A DNA stretch of 36,306 nt, taken from Alphaproteobacteria bacterium (GTDB taxonomy: Bacteria; Pseudomonadota; Alphaproteobacteria; TMED109). Each line of letters opens with the position of its first letter. Position 1 is the first letter of the stretch. The stretch is taken from positions 1 to 36,306 of the forward strand of contig JAQWLZ010000033.1 of the NCBI GenBank assembly GCA_029247025.1. Reading direction: 5' to 3'. Below the pieces are notes generated by a model. It was not told the origin of the DNA. It ran no database searches and saw nothing but the letters and a program-made list of their open reading frames with translations. Position numbers and translations under genes: made by a program. Shown here in pieces: positions 16,737 to 25,304 of this stretch.

Positions 16737-18824
16737 TTATTTACCTTCGTTTTCAGCTTCAATCAATGAAAAATCTGCAAAATCTAAAAAAGAACTTCGA
16801 ATCATTGATAAAAGTCTCAACCTGTTTTTTCTAATATCTTCATTATCAATATTAACTTTAACGTTCTCAAAAAAGTTTTCCAATTCTAATACAATTTCTG
16901 AAAATATTTCCATTGCCTTAATATACTCTTCACTTTCTAATAACAATTGTGTTTTATTTGAGTATTTAACATAAGATTTATATAAAACTATTTCTTCTTT
17001 TTGCTCCAGTAACGCTTCTACGGGCTTAGGTGTTATTAAAATATTATCTTTTTTTTCTTCAATACTTAATATTCTTCTAACTCTCTTTAAAATACTTAAA
17101 AAATCATTGCCTTTTGGATCTTCCATAAATTTACTTAATGCATTAATTTTACTAACATCATCCACAATATCTTCAAATTTTGAAACTCCAAATATAGCCT
17201 GAGCAGCTGATTGAGATAAACCTTGGTCTTTAAGAAAAACTCTTAATCTATCATATACAAATTCCACTGTATATTTTTGTGTTTCAGATTTAGAAAGTTT
17301 TAATTTTATATTCTGTTTTTCATATGAATCATAAGAATCATTAATTACATCAATAATAGAAACTCTAACATTTTTTTCTAAAAGAATTCTTATAATACCT
17401 AAACAAGATCTTCTTAACCCAAAAGGGTCTTTAGAACCTGTAGCTTTCATATCCATTGCTATAAAACCGACCAAACTATCTAATTTATCAGAAAATGATA
17501 ATACTGCTGCCTCTGCTATTGAAGGACATTTGTCAGAAGGGCCTAAAGGAGAATATTGTTCTTTAATTGCTATAGACACCTCATTAGGTAATTTAATTGC
17601 TGAGGCATATATACTTCCTATACTACCCTGTAATTCTGGCATTTCATATACTAATTCACTGCATAAATCAGCTTTACAAAATTTAGCGGCAATTAGAGAT
17701 AATTTACTTTTGGCATTAAAACTTTCTGAATATTTAGAAATAATAGATGTTATTCTTGTTACTTTTTCTTCCATAGAACCAAGAGAGCGATGAAATATTA
17801 TATTTTTAAGGTTTTCAGATAATTGATCAAGACCTTTTCTAATATCATTATCAAAAAAGAATCGAGCATCAGATAATCTTGCTTTTAGAACTCTTTCATT
17901 TCCAGAAATAATTTGTAAGTTATTTTCTACTGGAATATTTGACACGCCTAAAAATTTTTTACTTAAAGATCCATTCTTATCATACAGAGGAAAATACTTT
18001 TGCTGTTTTATCATAGTAAGCTCTAAAACTTTCTCAGGAAGAGATAAAAATTCCTCATTGAAAGAACCTATAAATAAAAAAGGATATTCTACTATATTAC
18101 AAACTTCTTCTAATAAATTATCTGAAGGATCAAAGTGTAATCCTATTTTTTTAGTAAGTTTTTTTCCCAATGCAAGAATAGTATCTTTTCGTTCTTGAGG
18201 ATTGACTAAAACTTTCGCATTCAATAATTTTTTCTTATAATCTTCTTTATTTAAAATTCTTAAGGGTTTTGGAGCAAGATACCTATGGCCATAAGTAAGA
18301 GAATCACTCTCTATATTTTCAATTTTAAATTTTAATGGTTTACCTCCAAAAATACATAAAATATTATGTAAAGGCCTTATCCACTTTAAATTATTTGAGC
18401 CCCAACGCATGGATTTATTCCAAGGAAAAGAAACAATTATATTTTTTATTGCATCTTCTATAACTAACTCAGATTTAATTCCTTTCTTTAAGTTTTTATA
18501 AAAATAAAACTTGCCTTTCTCAGTTTCTTCTACAATTAAATCTTTTGTATGAACTTTCAATCCATTAGCAAAGCCATTAATTGCTGCACTATTTGCATCA
18601 AATCTTGGACCTCTTTTATTTATTTCTATATCTTCTGACTTTAAACCCAAACCCTCGACAAATAATGTTAATCTCATAGGACTCCAATAGACTTCAGACT
18701 TAGTAAAATTAAGCCCGACTTCTTTAAAATTATTCAGAATCATAAATTCAAATCTTTTTATTGAAGGCTCTTGTAAGCCAGCGGGTACTTCTTCAGAGAA
18801 AAGTTCTACTAATAATTCTGACAT
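16737..18824 (-). CDS. glyS: Glycyl-tRNA synthetase, beta subunit
   Basis: 695 residues, the usual length for the beta subunit of the bacterial alpha2beta2 glycyl-tRNA synthetase. It binds tRNA and is required for aminoacylation. The start 'MSELLVELFSEEVPAGLQEPSIKRFE' is a textbook N-terminus. The HD-like central region ('DPFGLRRSCLGIIRILLE') and the C-terminal DALR-like anticodon-binding helices are present. Its start abuts the glyQ stop without spacing (18825/18824), consistent with translational coupling and 1:1 subunit production. Confidence 0.97.
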   Translation of the reverse strand: MSELLVELFSEEVPAGLQEPSIKRFEFMILNNFKEVGLNFTKSEVYWSPMRLTLFVEGLGLKSEDIEINKRGPRFDANSAAINGFANGLKVHTKDLIVEETEKGKFYFYKNLKKGIKSELVIEDAIKNIIVSFPWNKSMRWGSNNLKWIRPLHNILCIFGGKPLKFKIENIESDSLTYGHRYLAPKPLRILNKEDYKKKLLNAKVLVNPQERKDTILALGKKLTKKIGLHFDPSDNLLEEVCNIVEYPFLFIGSFNEEFLSLPEKVLELTMIKQQKYFPLYDKNGSLSKKFLGVSNIPVENNLQIISGNERVLKARLSDARFFFDNDIRKGLDQLSENLKNIIFHRSLGSMEEKVTRITSIISKYSESFNAKSKLSLIAAKFCKADLCSELVYEMPELQGSIGSIYASAIKLPNEVSIAIKEQYSPLGPSDKCPSIAEAAVLSFSDKLDSLVGFIAMDMKATGSKDPFGLRRSCLGIIRILLEKNVRVSIIDVINDSYDSYEKQNIKLKLSKSETQKYTVEFVYDRLRVFLKDQGLSQSAAQAIFGVSKFEDIVDDVSKINALSKFMEDPKGNDFLSILKRVRRILSIEEKKDNILITPKPVEALLEQKEEIVLYKSYVKYSNKTQLLLESEEYIKAMEIFSEIVLELENFFENVKVNIDNEDIRKNRLRLLSMIRSSFLDFADFSLIEAENEGK

Positions 18825-19697
18825 CTAAACTTTAACTTTCATATTATTTAAATGAAGCTCAGCACAAGCTTTTACCATTGCTCTGACTCTTCCAATATAG
18901 TCAGCTCTCTCATTAACACCAATTACACCACTTGCATCTATAAGATTAAATATATGACTTGCCTTAATGCATTGTTCATAAGCAGGTAAAACTAAATTAT
19001 CTTCAACTAACTTGAAATTTAATTTTTCTAATTCTTCAAAATTTTTAATCAATACTTTAGGATTAGATTTTTCAAAATTATATTCCGATTGTTCTTTTTC
19101 ATTTTGTAAAAATACATCTCCATATTTTACATTATCTGAATTCCAAACAAGGTCATATACATTATCTATTCCCTGAATATACATGGCTAATCTTTCTAAA
19201 CCATAAGTTAGTTCGCCTGTTATAGGAAAACAATCAATGCCTCCTACTTGTTGGAAGTAAGTAAATTGTGATACTTCCATACCATTACACCAAACCTCCC
19301 ATCCTAATCCCCAGGCTCCCAAAGTAGGGCTCTCCCAATCATCTTCTACAAATCGAATATCATTTTTTTTAGAATCAATACCTAGGTAATTTAAGCTCTC
19401 TAGATATAATTCTTGGATATTATCTGGAGAAGGTTTTAAAACTGTTTGAAATTGATAATAATGTTGAAGCCTATTTGGATTTAATCCATACCTGCCGTCT
19501 GTTGGTCTTCTACATGGTTGAACATATGCAGCATTCCATGGCGTTTCTCCTAGAGCTTTTAAAACAGTGGCTGGGTGGAAAGTACCAGCACCTACTTCCA
19601 TATCTAAAGGTTGAAGGATAACGCACCCTTTATCAGCCCAAAAATATTGTAATTTCATAATAATTGATTGAAATGAGTTATCTTTCATTATCTTCAT
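18825..19697 (-). CDS. glyQ: Glycyl-tRNA synthetase, alpha subunit
   Basis: 290 residues; the class-II catalytic subunit that forms glycyl-adenylate. Typical blocks are '[28 protein letters not shown]', '[14 protein letters not shown]', '[15 protein letters not shown]' and '[21 protein letters not shown]'. Two ATGs (codon 1 at 19697, codon 4 at 19688) are possible starts; both overlap the end of the upstream small gene, by 20 or 11 bases, so translational coupling is likely either way. The enzyme belongs to the two-subunit type, as in most proteobacteria. Confidence 0.97.
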   Translation of the reverse strand: MKIMKDNSFQSIIMKLQYFWADKGCVILQPLDMEVGAGTFHPATVLKALGETPWNAAYVQPCRRPTDGRYGLNPNRLQHYYQFQTVLKPSPDNIQELYLESLNYLGIDSKKNDIRFVEDDWESPTLGAWGLGWEVWCNGMEVSQFTYFQQVGGIDCFPITGELTYGLERLAMYIQGIDNVYDLVWNSDNVKYGDVFLQNEKEQSEYNFEKSNPKVLIKNFEELEKLNFKLVEDNLVLPAYEQCIKASHIFNLIDASGVIGVNERADYIGRVRAMVKACAELHLNNMKVKV

Positions 19698-19896
19698 CTA
19701 TTTCTGTATAATCAGCTTCTGTATAATTTTTTTTTGATTCTTGAACACCTTCTTTAGCATTCTTTTCTGAAGTTTTTTTACTTTTGTTATTTTCTACTTT
19801 GCCGGAAGATCTCCTTTCCAACATTTTGAATCCATACCAAACTATTAAAATGATAAAAATTAATAATAATATTTTTGGAATACTAAAACCTAACAT
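19678..19896 (-). CDS. Small single-pass membrane protein upstream of glyQ
   Basis: 72 residues. One N-terminal transmembrane helix (about 7-24, LPK to WYG region) is followed by 'FKMLERR' and a highly charged Lys/Glu/Ser-rich tail, probably cytoplasmic and disordered. Similar small proteins with a hydrophobic helix and a 'GFK..ERR' edge are found before glyQ in other alphaproteobacteria, as I recall from family knowledge. Function unknown. It lies 23 bases after the S49 peptidase gene and overlaps glyQ. Confidence 0.75.
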   Translation of the reverse strand: MLGFSIPKILLLIFIILIVWYGFKMLERRSSGKVENNKSKKTSEKNAKEGVQESKKNYTEADYTEIDEDNER

Positions 19897-19919
19897 AAAA
19901 TTTTATCCTATTAAAATGG

Positions 19920-20753
19920 TTAAAGACCATACCTAGCAAAAGCAATCTTTTCTTCAATATAATCTATTACCTTATAATATTTTGAAGATGATAAACCAAG
20001 TCTTTGACCAAGTTTTTTTCGCCCAGAAATTTCCTTAAAAATTACCTTTTCATCAATACGTTCCCGCATGACCTGCTTTAATTCCCCAATAGAATCTGCT
20101 AATCCTATTTCGCATGCTTTCGCTCCTGAAAAAATCTTTGCTTCAAATATCCCTTCTTTATTTATTATTTCTTTATCAAGTTTATTCCCTCTTCTTTTAC
20201 TAACCCATTCTTTAAATTGATTATGAATTTCTTCTTGTAAATCGGTAATAACTTTTACATCATCAGAATTTTGAGGTTGAAAAGGATCCAACATACCCTT
20301 GTTCTCTCCCTTTGAAAACACTCTTCTTTCTACTCCTATTTTTTTTATAACTTCTACAAAACCAAACCCTGCTGAGATCACCCCTATGGAACCAACTATT
20401 GAAGCGGGCATTACAAATATTTCATCTGCCGAGCACGCTAACCAATATCCACCAGAAGCAGCTACGTCTTCAACAAAAGCAAAAACAGGTATATTATTTT
20501 TACTTGATAACTCAACTATTCTCTCAGATATTAAAGCAGATTGAACAGGTGATCCTCCTGGAGAATTAATTATTAATGCAACACCTGCAATTTTTTTACC
20601 TGTAAAGGCTCTTTCTATTTGTTTTTCTAAACTCTCTAATGATAAATTACTAGACCCTGGAAATTTAGAACCACTCGCTATTACTCCATTCATTCTTATA
20701 ACGTTTATAATTGGAGTATTATTTTTAAAAAATTTAGAAATAAATTTCATCAA
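19920..20753 (-). CDS. S49 family serine peptidase (SppA/SohB-like)
   Basis: 277 residues, a Clp/crotonase-fold peptidase of family S49. The catalytic Ser is S100 in 'EDVAASGGYWLA' and the general base Lys is most likely K152 in 'GENKGMLDPF', matching the 52-residue Ser-Lys spacing of small SppA. The 'NSPGGSPVQS' oxyanion segment is at 63-72. There is no obvious transmembrane anchor beyond a weakly hydrophobic N-terminus, unlike many SppA proteins. Such peptidases degrade signal peptides or membrane-protein fragments. It is flanked by a TrmN6-like methyltransferase upstream (23-base gap) and the small membrane protein downstream. Confidence 0.92.
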   Translation of the reverse strand: MMKFISKFFKNNTPIINVIRMNGVIASGSKFPGSSNLSLESLEKQIERAFTGKKIAGVALIINSPGGSPVQSALISERIVELSSKNNIPVFAFVEDVAASGGYWLACSADEIFVMPASIVGSIGVISAGFGFVEVIKKIGVERRVFSKGENKGMLDPFQPQNSDDVKVITDLQEEIHNQFKEWVSKRRGNKLDKEIINKEGIFEAKIFSGAKACEIGLADSIGELKQVMRERIDEKVIFKEISGRKKLGQRLGLSSSKYYKVIDYIEEKIAFARYGL

Positions 20754-20776
20754 TAAGGTCCTTTTCTATCTTATTA

Positions 20777-21523
20777 TTAACTAAGCTCTATAAAACTTTT
20801 AAAACTTAATATATTATTACAAGCCTTTGTATAACTTCCATCATTATTATGCAATATAAGTCCAGGTAGAATTTGCACACCTGATTTCACATTTTTTTTT
20901 GCTTGTATGATCATCAGCTTAGATTTTGTATTTTTTTTTGGCCATAAAGGAAATATTTTTATATCTCCCCACTTTGGATATAAAAGACTTAGAATTAAAT
21001 CTAAACTTTCTGTCCTAAAAATAAAATTTAAATAACCTTTATTTTTTAATTTTTTATATGCTGCTGTAAACCATCTATTAATGTCATTTTCATATCTAGC
21101 GGAAATTTTAGAAATATCTCTAGATAATATAACTTTATTAGGAGAAAAATAGGGAGGGTTCATAATTACTCTATCATATTCATTATTATTGTTTTTCAAA
21201 AATGTACTATCATTTATATCATATTGTACTACCTCAGCACTACCATTAGCTATATCATTTTCTTTTAAATTTATTTTAACTAAATTCACTAGATCTAAAT
21301 TTTTTTCTATTCCTAATATTTTTGAATTCGGAAACTTCTTAGATAAATAAATTAAAATAATTCCTGAACCAGTCCCAAACTCTATACAATTTGAATATTT
21401 ATTCACTGATGATGCCAGCAATATAGAATCAGCTCCAATTCTAAAGCCTTTTTTTGGTTGGTACAATGAAATATTACCATTCAAAATATTATTTTTAGTT
21501 AGATCTAATATATTACTGGCCAC
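20777..21523 (-). CDS. tRNA1(Val) (adenine37-N6)-methyltransferase-like protein (TrmN6/YfiC family)
   Basis: 248 residues with a GTG start. An SAM-dependent class-I methyltransferase. The TrmN6-type entry 'QPKKGFRIGADSILLA' is at 22-37, the SAM motif EFGTGSG at 48-54, and the N6-adenine catalytic motif NPPYF at 122-126. These features fit TrmN6-like enzymes that methylate A37 of tRNA1(Val), although the family also contains enzymes with other nucleic-acid targets. It is divergent from the polyprenyl synthase gene, an arrangement common in alphaproteobacteria. Confidence 0.87.
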   Translation of the reverse strand: MASNILDLTKNNILNGNISLYQPKKGFRIGADSILLASSVNKYSNCIEFGTGSGIILIYLSKKFPNSKILGIEKNLDLVNLVKINLKENDIANGSAEVVQYDINDSTFLKNNNNEYDRVIMNPPYFSPNKVILSRDISKISARYENDINRWFTAAYKKLKNKGYLNFIFRTESLDLILSLLYPKWGDIKIFPLWPKKNTKSKLMIIQAKKNVKSGVQILPGLILHNNDGSYTKACNNILSFKSFIELS

Positions 21524-21624
21524 AAACCACCTAACGAAGTTAATTAATAAATATAAATATATTTATTTTATATATAAACTACACTATAGAAGAAAAATGA
21601 TTAATTAAATTAAAAAAAACTCTA

Positions 21625-21630
21625 TATAAT
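21625..21630 (+). promoter_or_regulatory. Possible -10 box for the polyprenyl synthase gene
   Basis: A perfect TATAAT lies 29 bases before the proposed TTG start, within the 135-base divergent region. No good -35 at the right distance; in such AT-rich DNA TATAAT can occur by chance. Confidence 0.25.
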
Positions 21631-21658
21631 ATATATTAAAAGGTTCTATCTATTAATA

Positions 21659-22678
21659 TTGTTAATTTGGAATTTAAAAAAATTGAACTCAATTAATAAA
21701 ATATATCTAAATATTGCTCAAATTCAAAAAATTGTAAGTAATGATTTAGAAAATGTTAATAATATCATTATACAAAATATAGGAAATGAAGTTCCTATGA
21801 TTAGTGAATTATCTAAACATATACTTGCAGCTGGTGGAAAAAGAATACGTCCAATAATTACTTTATTAACTTCTAAATTATGTAATTATGAAGGTAAAAA
21901 CCATTTATCTTTAGCAGCTTGTATAGAATTTATTCATACTGCTACATTACTTCATGATGATGTAATAGATGAGAGTAAATTAAGAAGAGGGGTCGCAACT
22001 GCAAATGATATTTTTGGAAATAAAACTAGTGTATTAGTGGGAGATTTTCTTTTTTCTAGATCATTTGAGTTGATGGTAGAAAATGGATCCAAACAAATTC
22101 TAGAAGTATTGTCGAGTGCTTCCTCTACTATAGCAAAAGGTGAAGTACTTCAACTTACTACTGTCAATGATTGTTCTACATCTAAAGAAACTTATCTAAA
22201 TATCATAAATAGCAAAACAGCAAGTTTATTTGCAGCAGCAGCTGAAATTAGTGCAATACTTTCTAATAAGAATAAGTTAATTCAAAATGCTCTAATGACT
22301 TATGGTCAAAAATTAGGAATAGCTTTTCAACTTACAGATGATGCACTTGATTATATAGGTTCTGAAAACTTAGGTAAAGAAATAGGAGATGATTTTAAAG
22401 AAGGTAAAATTACTCTTCCAGTTATTATATGTATAAAAAAAGCAAATAAAGAAGAAATTTTATTTTGGAATAAGACTATTGAAAATTTAAATCAGACAGA
22501 TCAAGACCTAAACACTGCACTTATATTAATGAAAAAATATAAGGCGATTGAAGAAACTTTAGCATTAGCAAATAAGTATTGCTCAGAAGCAATAAATGCA
22601 CTTGAAGTTTTTCCATCATCAGAAGAAAAATTAGCTTTAGAATCTCTTGCAAAAATAGCAATAAATAGATCAAAATAG
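21659..22678 (+). CDS. ispB: Long-chain trans-polyprenyl diphosphate synthase (octa/decaprenyl type)
   Basis: 339 residues. It adds IPP units to make the ubiquinone side chain. Motifs: GGKRIRP at 59-65, first Asp-rich D100-D-V-I-D104, RRG at 109-111, second Asp-rich D227-D-A-L-D231, and GDDFKEGK at 243-250. Residues just before the first Asp motif are small (A95, T96) rather than aromatic, which indicates long-chain products. No ATG lies near the N-terminus. The furthest start is TTG at 21659, with another TTG eight codons later; the ribosome site is poor (AAAGG about 15 bases up), so the exact start is uncertain. It is divergent from the TrmN6-like gene. Confidence 0.92.
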   Translation: MLIWNLKKLNSINKIYLNIAQIQKIVSNDLENVNNIIIQNIGNEVPMISELSKHILAAGGKRIRPIITLLTSKLCNYEGKNHLSLAACIEFIHTATLLHDDVIDESKLRRGVATANDIFGNKTSVLVGDFLFSRSFELMVENGSKQILEVLSSASSTIAKGEVLQLTTVNDCSTSKETYLNIINSKTASLFAAAAEISAILSNKNKLIQNALMTYGQKLGIAFQLTDDALDYIGSENLGKEIGDDFKEGKITLPVIICIKKANKEEILFWNKTIENLNQTDQDLNTALILMKKYKAIEETLALANKYCSEAINALEVFPSSEEKLALESLAKIAINRSK

Positions 22679-22738
22679 ATATTTATTTTATTTAAAGTTA
22701 TTATAAGAATATTAACTTAAAATATACAGGAATTTGCT

Positions 22739-23218
22739 GTGAATTTATTTTTTAAACATACATTATATTTATTAGTTTATGCTGTATTAATTATTAATAA
22801 GTCATATTCTGATTGGGCTACCGTTGAATTTTTACAAAATGATGGTTCAAGTATAGGAATAGCTGAAGGGGCAGATAGCTGGTTTCTCAATGCACCCGCA
22901 TTTAAGTTTGATTTAAAGAACCTAGAGCCTGGTATATATAGAATAGCTCTTTATGATGGCAAATCATGTTTAGACTATGGAATTTCAGCAGAAATTAGCA
23001 ACCCAAAACTAAAAAGTTGGCATACTTCAAAGTTATTAATTATAGAAGCTAATCAAGAAGGAATATTTAATACTACACTAGGCATTAAACCAGAAGTCTT
23101 TAATGAAGATTCTAGAAACTTAATATCTATTAGCAGTATTAGAGGCCATCCTTTACTAATATTTAAAATTAATAATGATGAATTAATTGCTTGTGGAGTA
23201 GTTCCTCTAAGAAATTAA
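22739..23218 (+). CDS. Secreted Cu/Zn superoxide dismutase-like protein lacking the metal ligands
   Basis: 159 residues, GTG start, Sec signal to about residue 24 (SYS-D). The mature part follows the Cu/Zn-SOD layout. 'LEPGIYRIALYDGKSC' (62-77) aligns with the PG-x-H-G-F-H-I-H-x2-G-x-C strand. 'IRGHPLLIF' (134-142) aligns with the I-x-G-R/H-x-L-V-V-H strand. 'ELIACGVV' (148-155) aligns with the C-terminal R-x-A-C-G-V-I. The two Cys (77, 152) sit where the SOD intrasubunit disulfide is. However, the copper His pair is replaced (Y-R-I-A), the last copper His is Phe142, the zinc loop has no His cluster and the active-site Arg is missing, so catalysis is not expected. The similarity is from reading motifs only. 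It might be a structural or copper-independent derivative. Confidence 0.6.
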   Translation: MNLFFKHTLYLLVYAVLIINKSYSDWATVEFLQNDGSSIGIAEGADSWFLNAPAFKFDLKNLEPGIYRIALYDGKSCLDYGISAEISNPKLKSWHTSKLLIIEANQEGIFNTTLGIKPEVFNEDSRNLISISSIRGHPLLIFKINNDELIACGVVPLRN

Positions 23219-23227
23219 ATATTAAAA

Positions 23228-23767
23228 CTATAAATTTTTTGCAGGCAATCTCCACCAACCTAAAAATTCAATAGTATTCTCTCCAGCAGTAAAAATTTGC
23301 TCCATATGTAGTCTTGCAGTACCGCTAATTCCTGAATATTTGCCGGTACCAGACATAAAATCTAATCTTCCTTCGCATCTTACATCTGTCGAAACAGTTG
23401 CTCCGCTTGAACATTCTAATTTTGCTACAATTGATTCATTATTCTTATCTTTAATTACACAATAGCCAGATACATTTTCCATTTGTGCAAATCCACAACT
23501 AAAGCCTCTTCCTGGAGCAGCATACGCAGTAACTTTGCAATCTATGAAACCTCCGTCTAATTTTCCTGCACTATTAATAATAGCAGAAAAGCTAGACATA
23601 GCTACAATAGTTTCTCCTATGACAACTTCATTTACTTCCGGCTTATCAATATATTTTGCTACTAGAGAAATTTCTTCTGCATCCTCAGGAATATCTGAGT
23701 TATTTGAGAATGCTATTTGTGTATTTATCAATATAAAAACAAATATAGTATAAAATAATTTAGACAA
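23228..23767 (-). CDS. Secreted protein of unknown function with a G-T-G-K-Y-x-G-I-x-G motif
   Basis: 179 residues from a TTG at 23767 (an in-frame ATG lies upstream at 23812). I prefer the TTG because it has a GGA site seven bases upstream, gives a standard signal peptide (SKLFYTIFVFILINTQIAFS), and leaves 53 bases before the divergent hyi start instead of eight. The mature part is Gly- and beta-rich, has five Cys, and carries 'DFMSGTGKYSGISGTARL' near its end. This resembles motifs in small secreted beta-barrel proteins, but I do not recognise the family with confidence. It converges with the SOD-like gene (nine bases between stops). Function unknown. Confidence 0.65.
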   Translation of the reverse strand: MSKLFYTIFVFILINTQIAFSNNSDIPEDAEEISLVAKYIDKPEVNEVVIGETIVAMSSFSAIINSAGKLDGGFIDCKVTAYAAPGRGFSCGFAQMENVSGYCVIKDKNNESIVAKLECSSGATVSTDVRCEGRLDFMSGTGKYSGISGTARLHMEQIFTAGENTIEFLGWWRLPAKNL

Positions 23768-23820
23768 TTTTTTTCCATTAAAAATATTGCTGCTTATAAT
23801 AACATATCGCATAATGACTT

Positions 23821-24603
23821 ATGATCAAACTTTCTGCAAATTTATCATTTTTATTTACTGAGCTACCATTTGAAAAAAGATTTAATGCCGCTGCAAATAT
23901 AGGTTTTAAAGCAGTTGAATTTTTATTTCCATATAATTATCAAATAAATAACATTAAATCTTGGTTAGAAGAAGCAAACTTAAACTTAGTTTTATTTAAT
24001 TCCTATCCTGGTTATTTAGAAAAAGGAGAAAAAGGAATTGCATGCCTTATCGGAAGAGAAAATGAATTTAAAGAAAAATTTAGCATAGCATTAGAATATG
24101 CAGAACAATTAAAGTGTCCTTTTATACATATAATGCCAGGAATTGAATTAGATGAAAAATATAAGAATAAATACAGAGATATATTTAAAAAAAACCTTAG
24201 CTACGCAGCTAATTTGTCTAAAGAAAAAAACATAACTATATTAATAGAAGCTATTAATGATAAAGATATACCCGCCTATCACCTAAATTATGTGTCTGAT
24301 GCAATAGATATTATTGAAGAATTAAATCATCCATACCTAAAACTTCAGTTAGATTTATACCACGCACAAATAATGAGTGGTAATTTAACTAGTATAATTG
24401 AAAAAAGTATTAGTTATACAAAACATATGCAAATTGCATCTCCTCCATATAGGTATGAACCAAACAAAGGAGAAATTAATTTTCAATTTATTTTTAGCAT
24501 AATAGAAAAACTAAAATATGATGGATATATAGGTTGTGAATATAATCCTTCAACTAATACTAAAGATAGTTTACATTGGGCACAAAATTATAATATTAAA
24601 TAA
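23821..24603 (+). CDS. hyi: Hydroxypyruvate isomerase-like TIM-barrel protein
   Basis: 260 residues, the typical Hyi length. It isomerises hydroxypyruvate and tartronate semialdehyde in glyoxylate metabolism. The start 'MIKLSANLSFLFTELPFEKRF' is the family's N-terminus. Likely metal-binding/catalytic residues: E143 (ILIEAIND), D178 and H181 (LQLDLYHAQ), Q204 (MQIASPP) and E240 (IGCEYNP). 'NKGEINF' is the family's late loop. No clear ribosome site precedes the ATG. It is followed by a PuuD-like membrane protein after 51 bases on the same strand. Confidence 0.88.
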   Translation: MIKLSANLSFLFTELPFEKRFNAAANIGFKAVEFLFPYNYQINNIKSWLEEANLNLVLFNSYPGYLEKGEKGIACLIGRENEFKEKFSIALEYAEQLKCPFIHIMPGIELDEKYKNKYRDIFKKNLSYAANLSKEKNITILIEAINDKDIPAYHLNYVSDAIDIIEELNHPYLKLQLDLYHAQIMSGNLTSIIEKSISYTKHMQIASPPYRYEPNKGEINFQFIFSIIEKLKYDGYIGCEYNPSTNTKDSLHWAQNYNIK

Positions 24604-24654
24604 TTTATATATTTCTAATAGAAGTGTATTATTATTTATAATATGGAGGTAAAT

Positions 24655-25254
24655 ATGGCGAATATTCTTACATCACTAACAAAGACGATATGGGCAGGTA
24701 TTGCTCTAACGATTTTATTTATTATTTATTATATTTCAACTGGTGGGGCTCTAGATGCAGCATTCTGGTCTACGATACTTAGATATGCTCATGTTCTTGC
24801 TGGAATAATGTGGATAGGTCTTTTATGGTATTTCAATTTTGTACAAATACCAAATATGCCAAAAATTCCAGACGAACAAAAGCCTGCTATTGGAAAAGTA
24901 ATAGCACCAGCTGCTCTATTTTGGTTTAGATGGGGAGCAATGGCCACGATTATTACAGGATTACTAGTAGCATACCTTAATGGATATTTAATCCAAGCTA
25001 TAACTATAGGTTTAATTGATGGGGTTGCAAAACATACTGCTATTGGAATAGGAATGTGGCTAGGAACTATAATGTTTATAAATGTTTGGTTTGTTATATG
25101 GCCAAATCAAAAAAGAGCTCTTGGTATAGTTGAAGCTGATGCAGACACTAAAGCTGCATCCGCCAGAACAGCTATGCTATTTAGTAGAACTAATACATTA
25201 CTATCTATTCCTATGCTATTTGCTATGGCTTCTGCTCAAAACATATGGGGATAA
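24655..25254 (+). CDS. Membrane protein with PuuD-type urate hydroxylase N-terminal domain (PF06181-like)
   Basis: 199 residues from the ATG at 24655. This start is preceded by a perfect GGAGG five bases upstream; the ATG at 24643 overlaps that site and is rejected. About five transmembrane helices: near 10-30, 41-62, 85-108, 125-149 and 177-195. 'LRYAHVLAGIMWIGLLWYFNFVQIP' and 'WFRWGAMATIITGLLVAYLNGY' are the hallmark of the membrane domain of PuuD, which oxidises urate and passes electrons to a C-terminal cytochrome c. The cytochrome domain is absent here and no CxxCH is seen. Whether the stand-alone domain acts on urate is unknown. The neighbour hyi fits a purine/glyoxylate theme. A strong terminator follows. 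Confidence 0.8.
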   Translation: MANILTSLTKTIWAGIALTILFIIYYISTGGALDAAFWSTILRYAHVLAGIMWIGLLWYFNFVQIPNMPKIPDEQKPAIGKVIAPAALFWFRWGAMATIITGLLVAYLNGYLIQAITIGLIDGVAKHTAIGIGMWLGTIMFINVWFVIWPNQKRALGIVEADADTKAASARTAMLFSRTNTLLSIPMLFAMASAQNIWG

Positions 25255-25265
25255 TTTAAATATAA

Positions 25266-25302
25266 AATAAAGGAAGAGATCGCTTTATTCTCTTCCTTTA
25301 TT
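25266..25302. terminator. Bidirectional intrinsic terminator
   Basis: A perfect 14-base inverted repeat (25266-25279 with 25289-25302) around a 9-base loop. The stem core is AAAGGAAGAGA, with a T-rich 3' arm in both directions. It fills the 50-base gap between the stop codons of the PuuD-like gene and the convergent amidohydrolase gene and would serve both. Confidence 0.88.
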
Positions 25303-25304
25303 AC

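Noticed and set aside
24643-24654. ATG at 24643 as start of the PuuD-like gene
   Set aside because: It overlaps the GGAGG that serves the ATG at 24655, so the later start is right.
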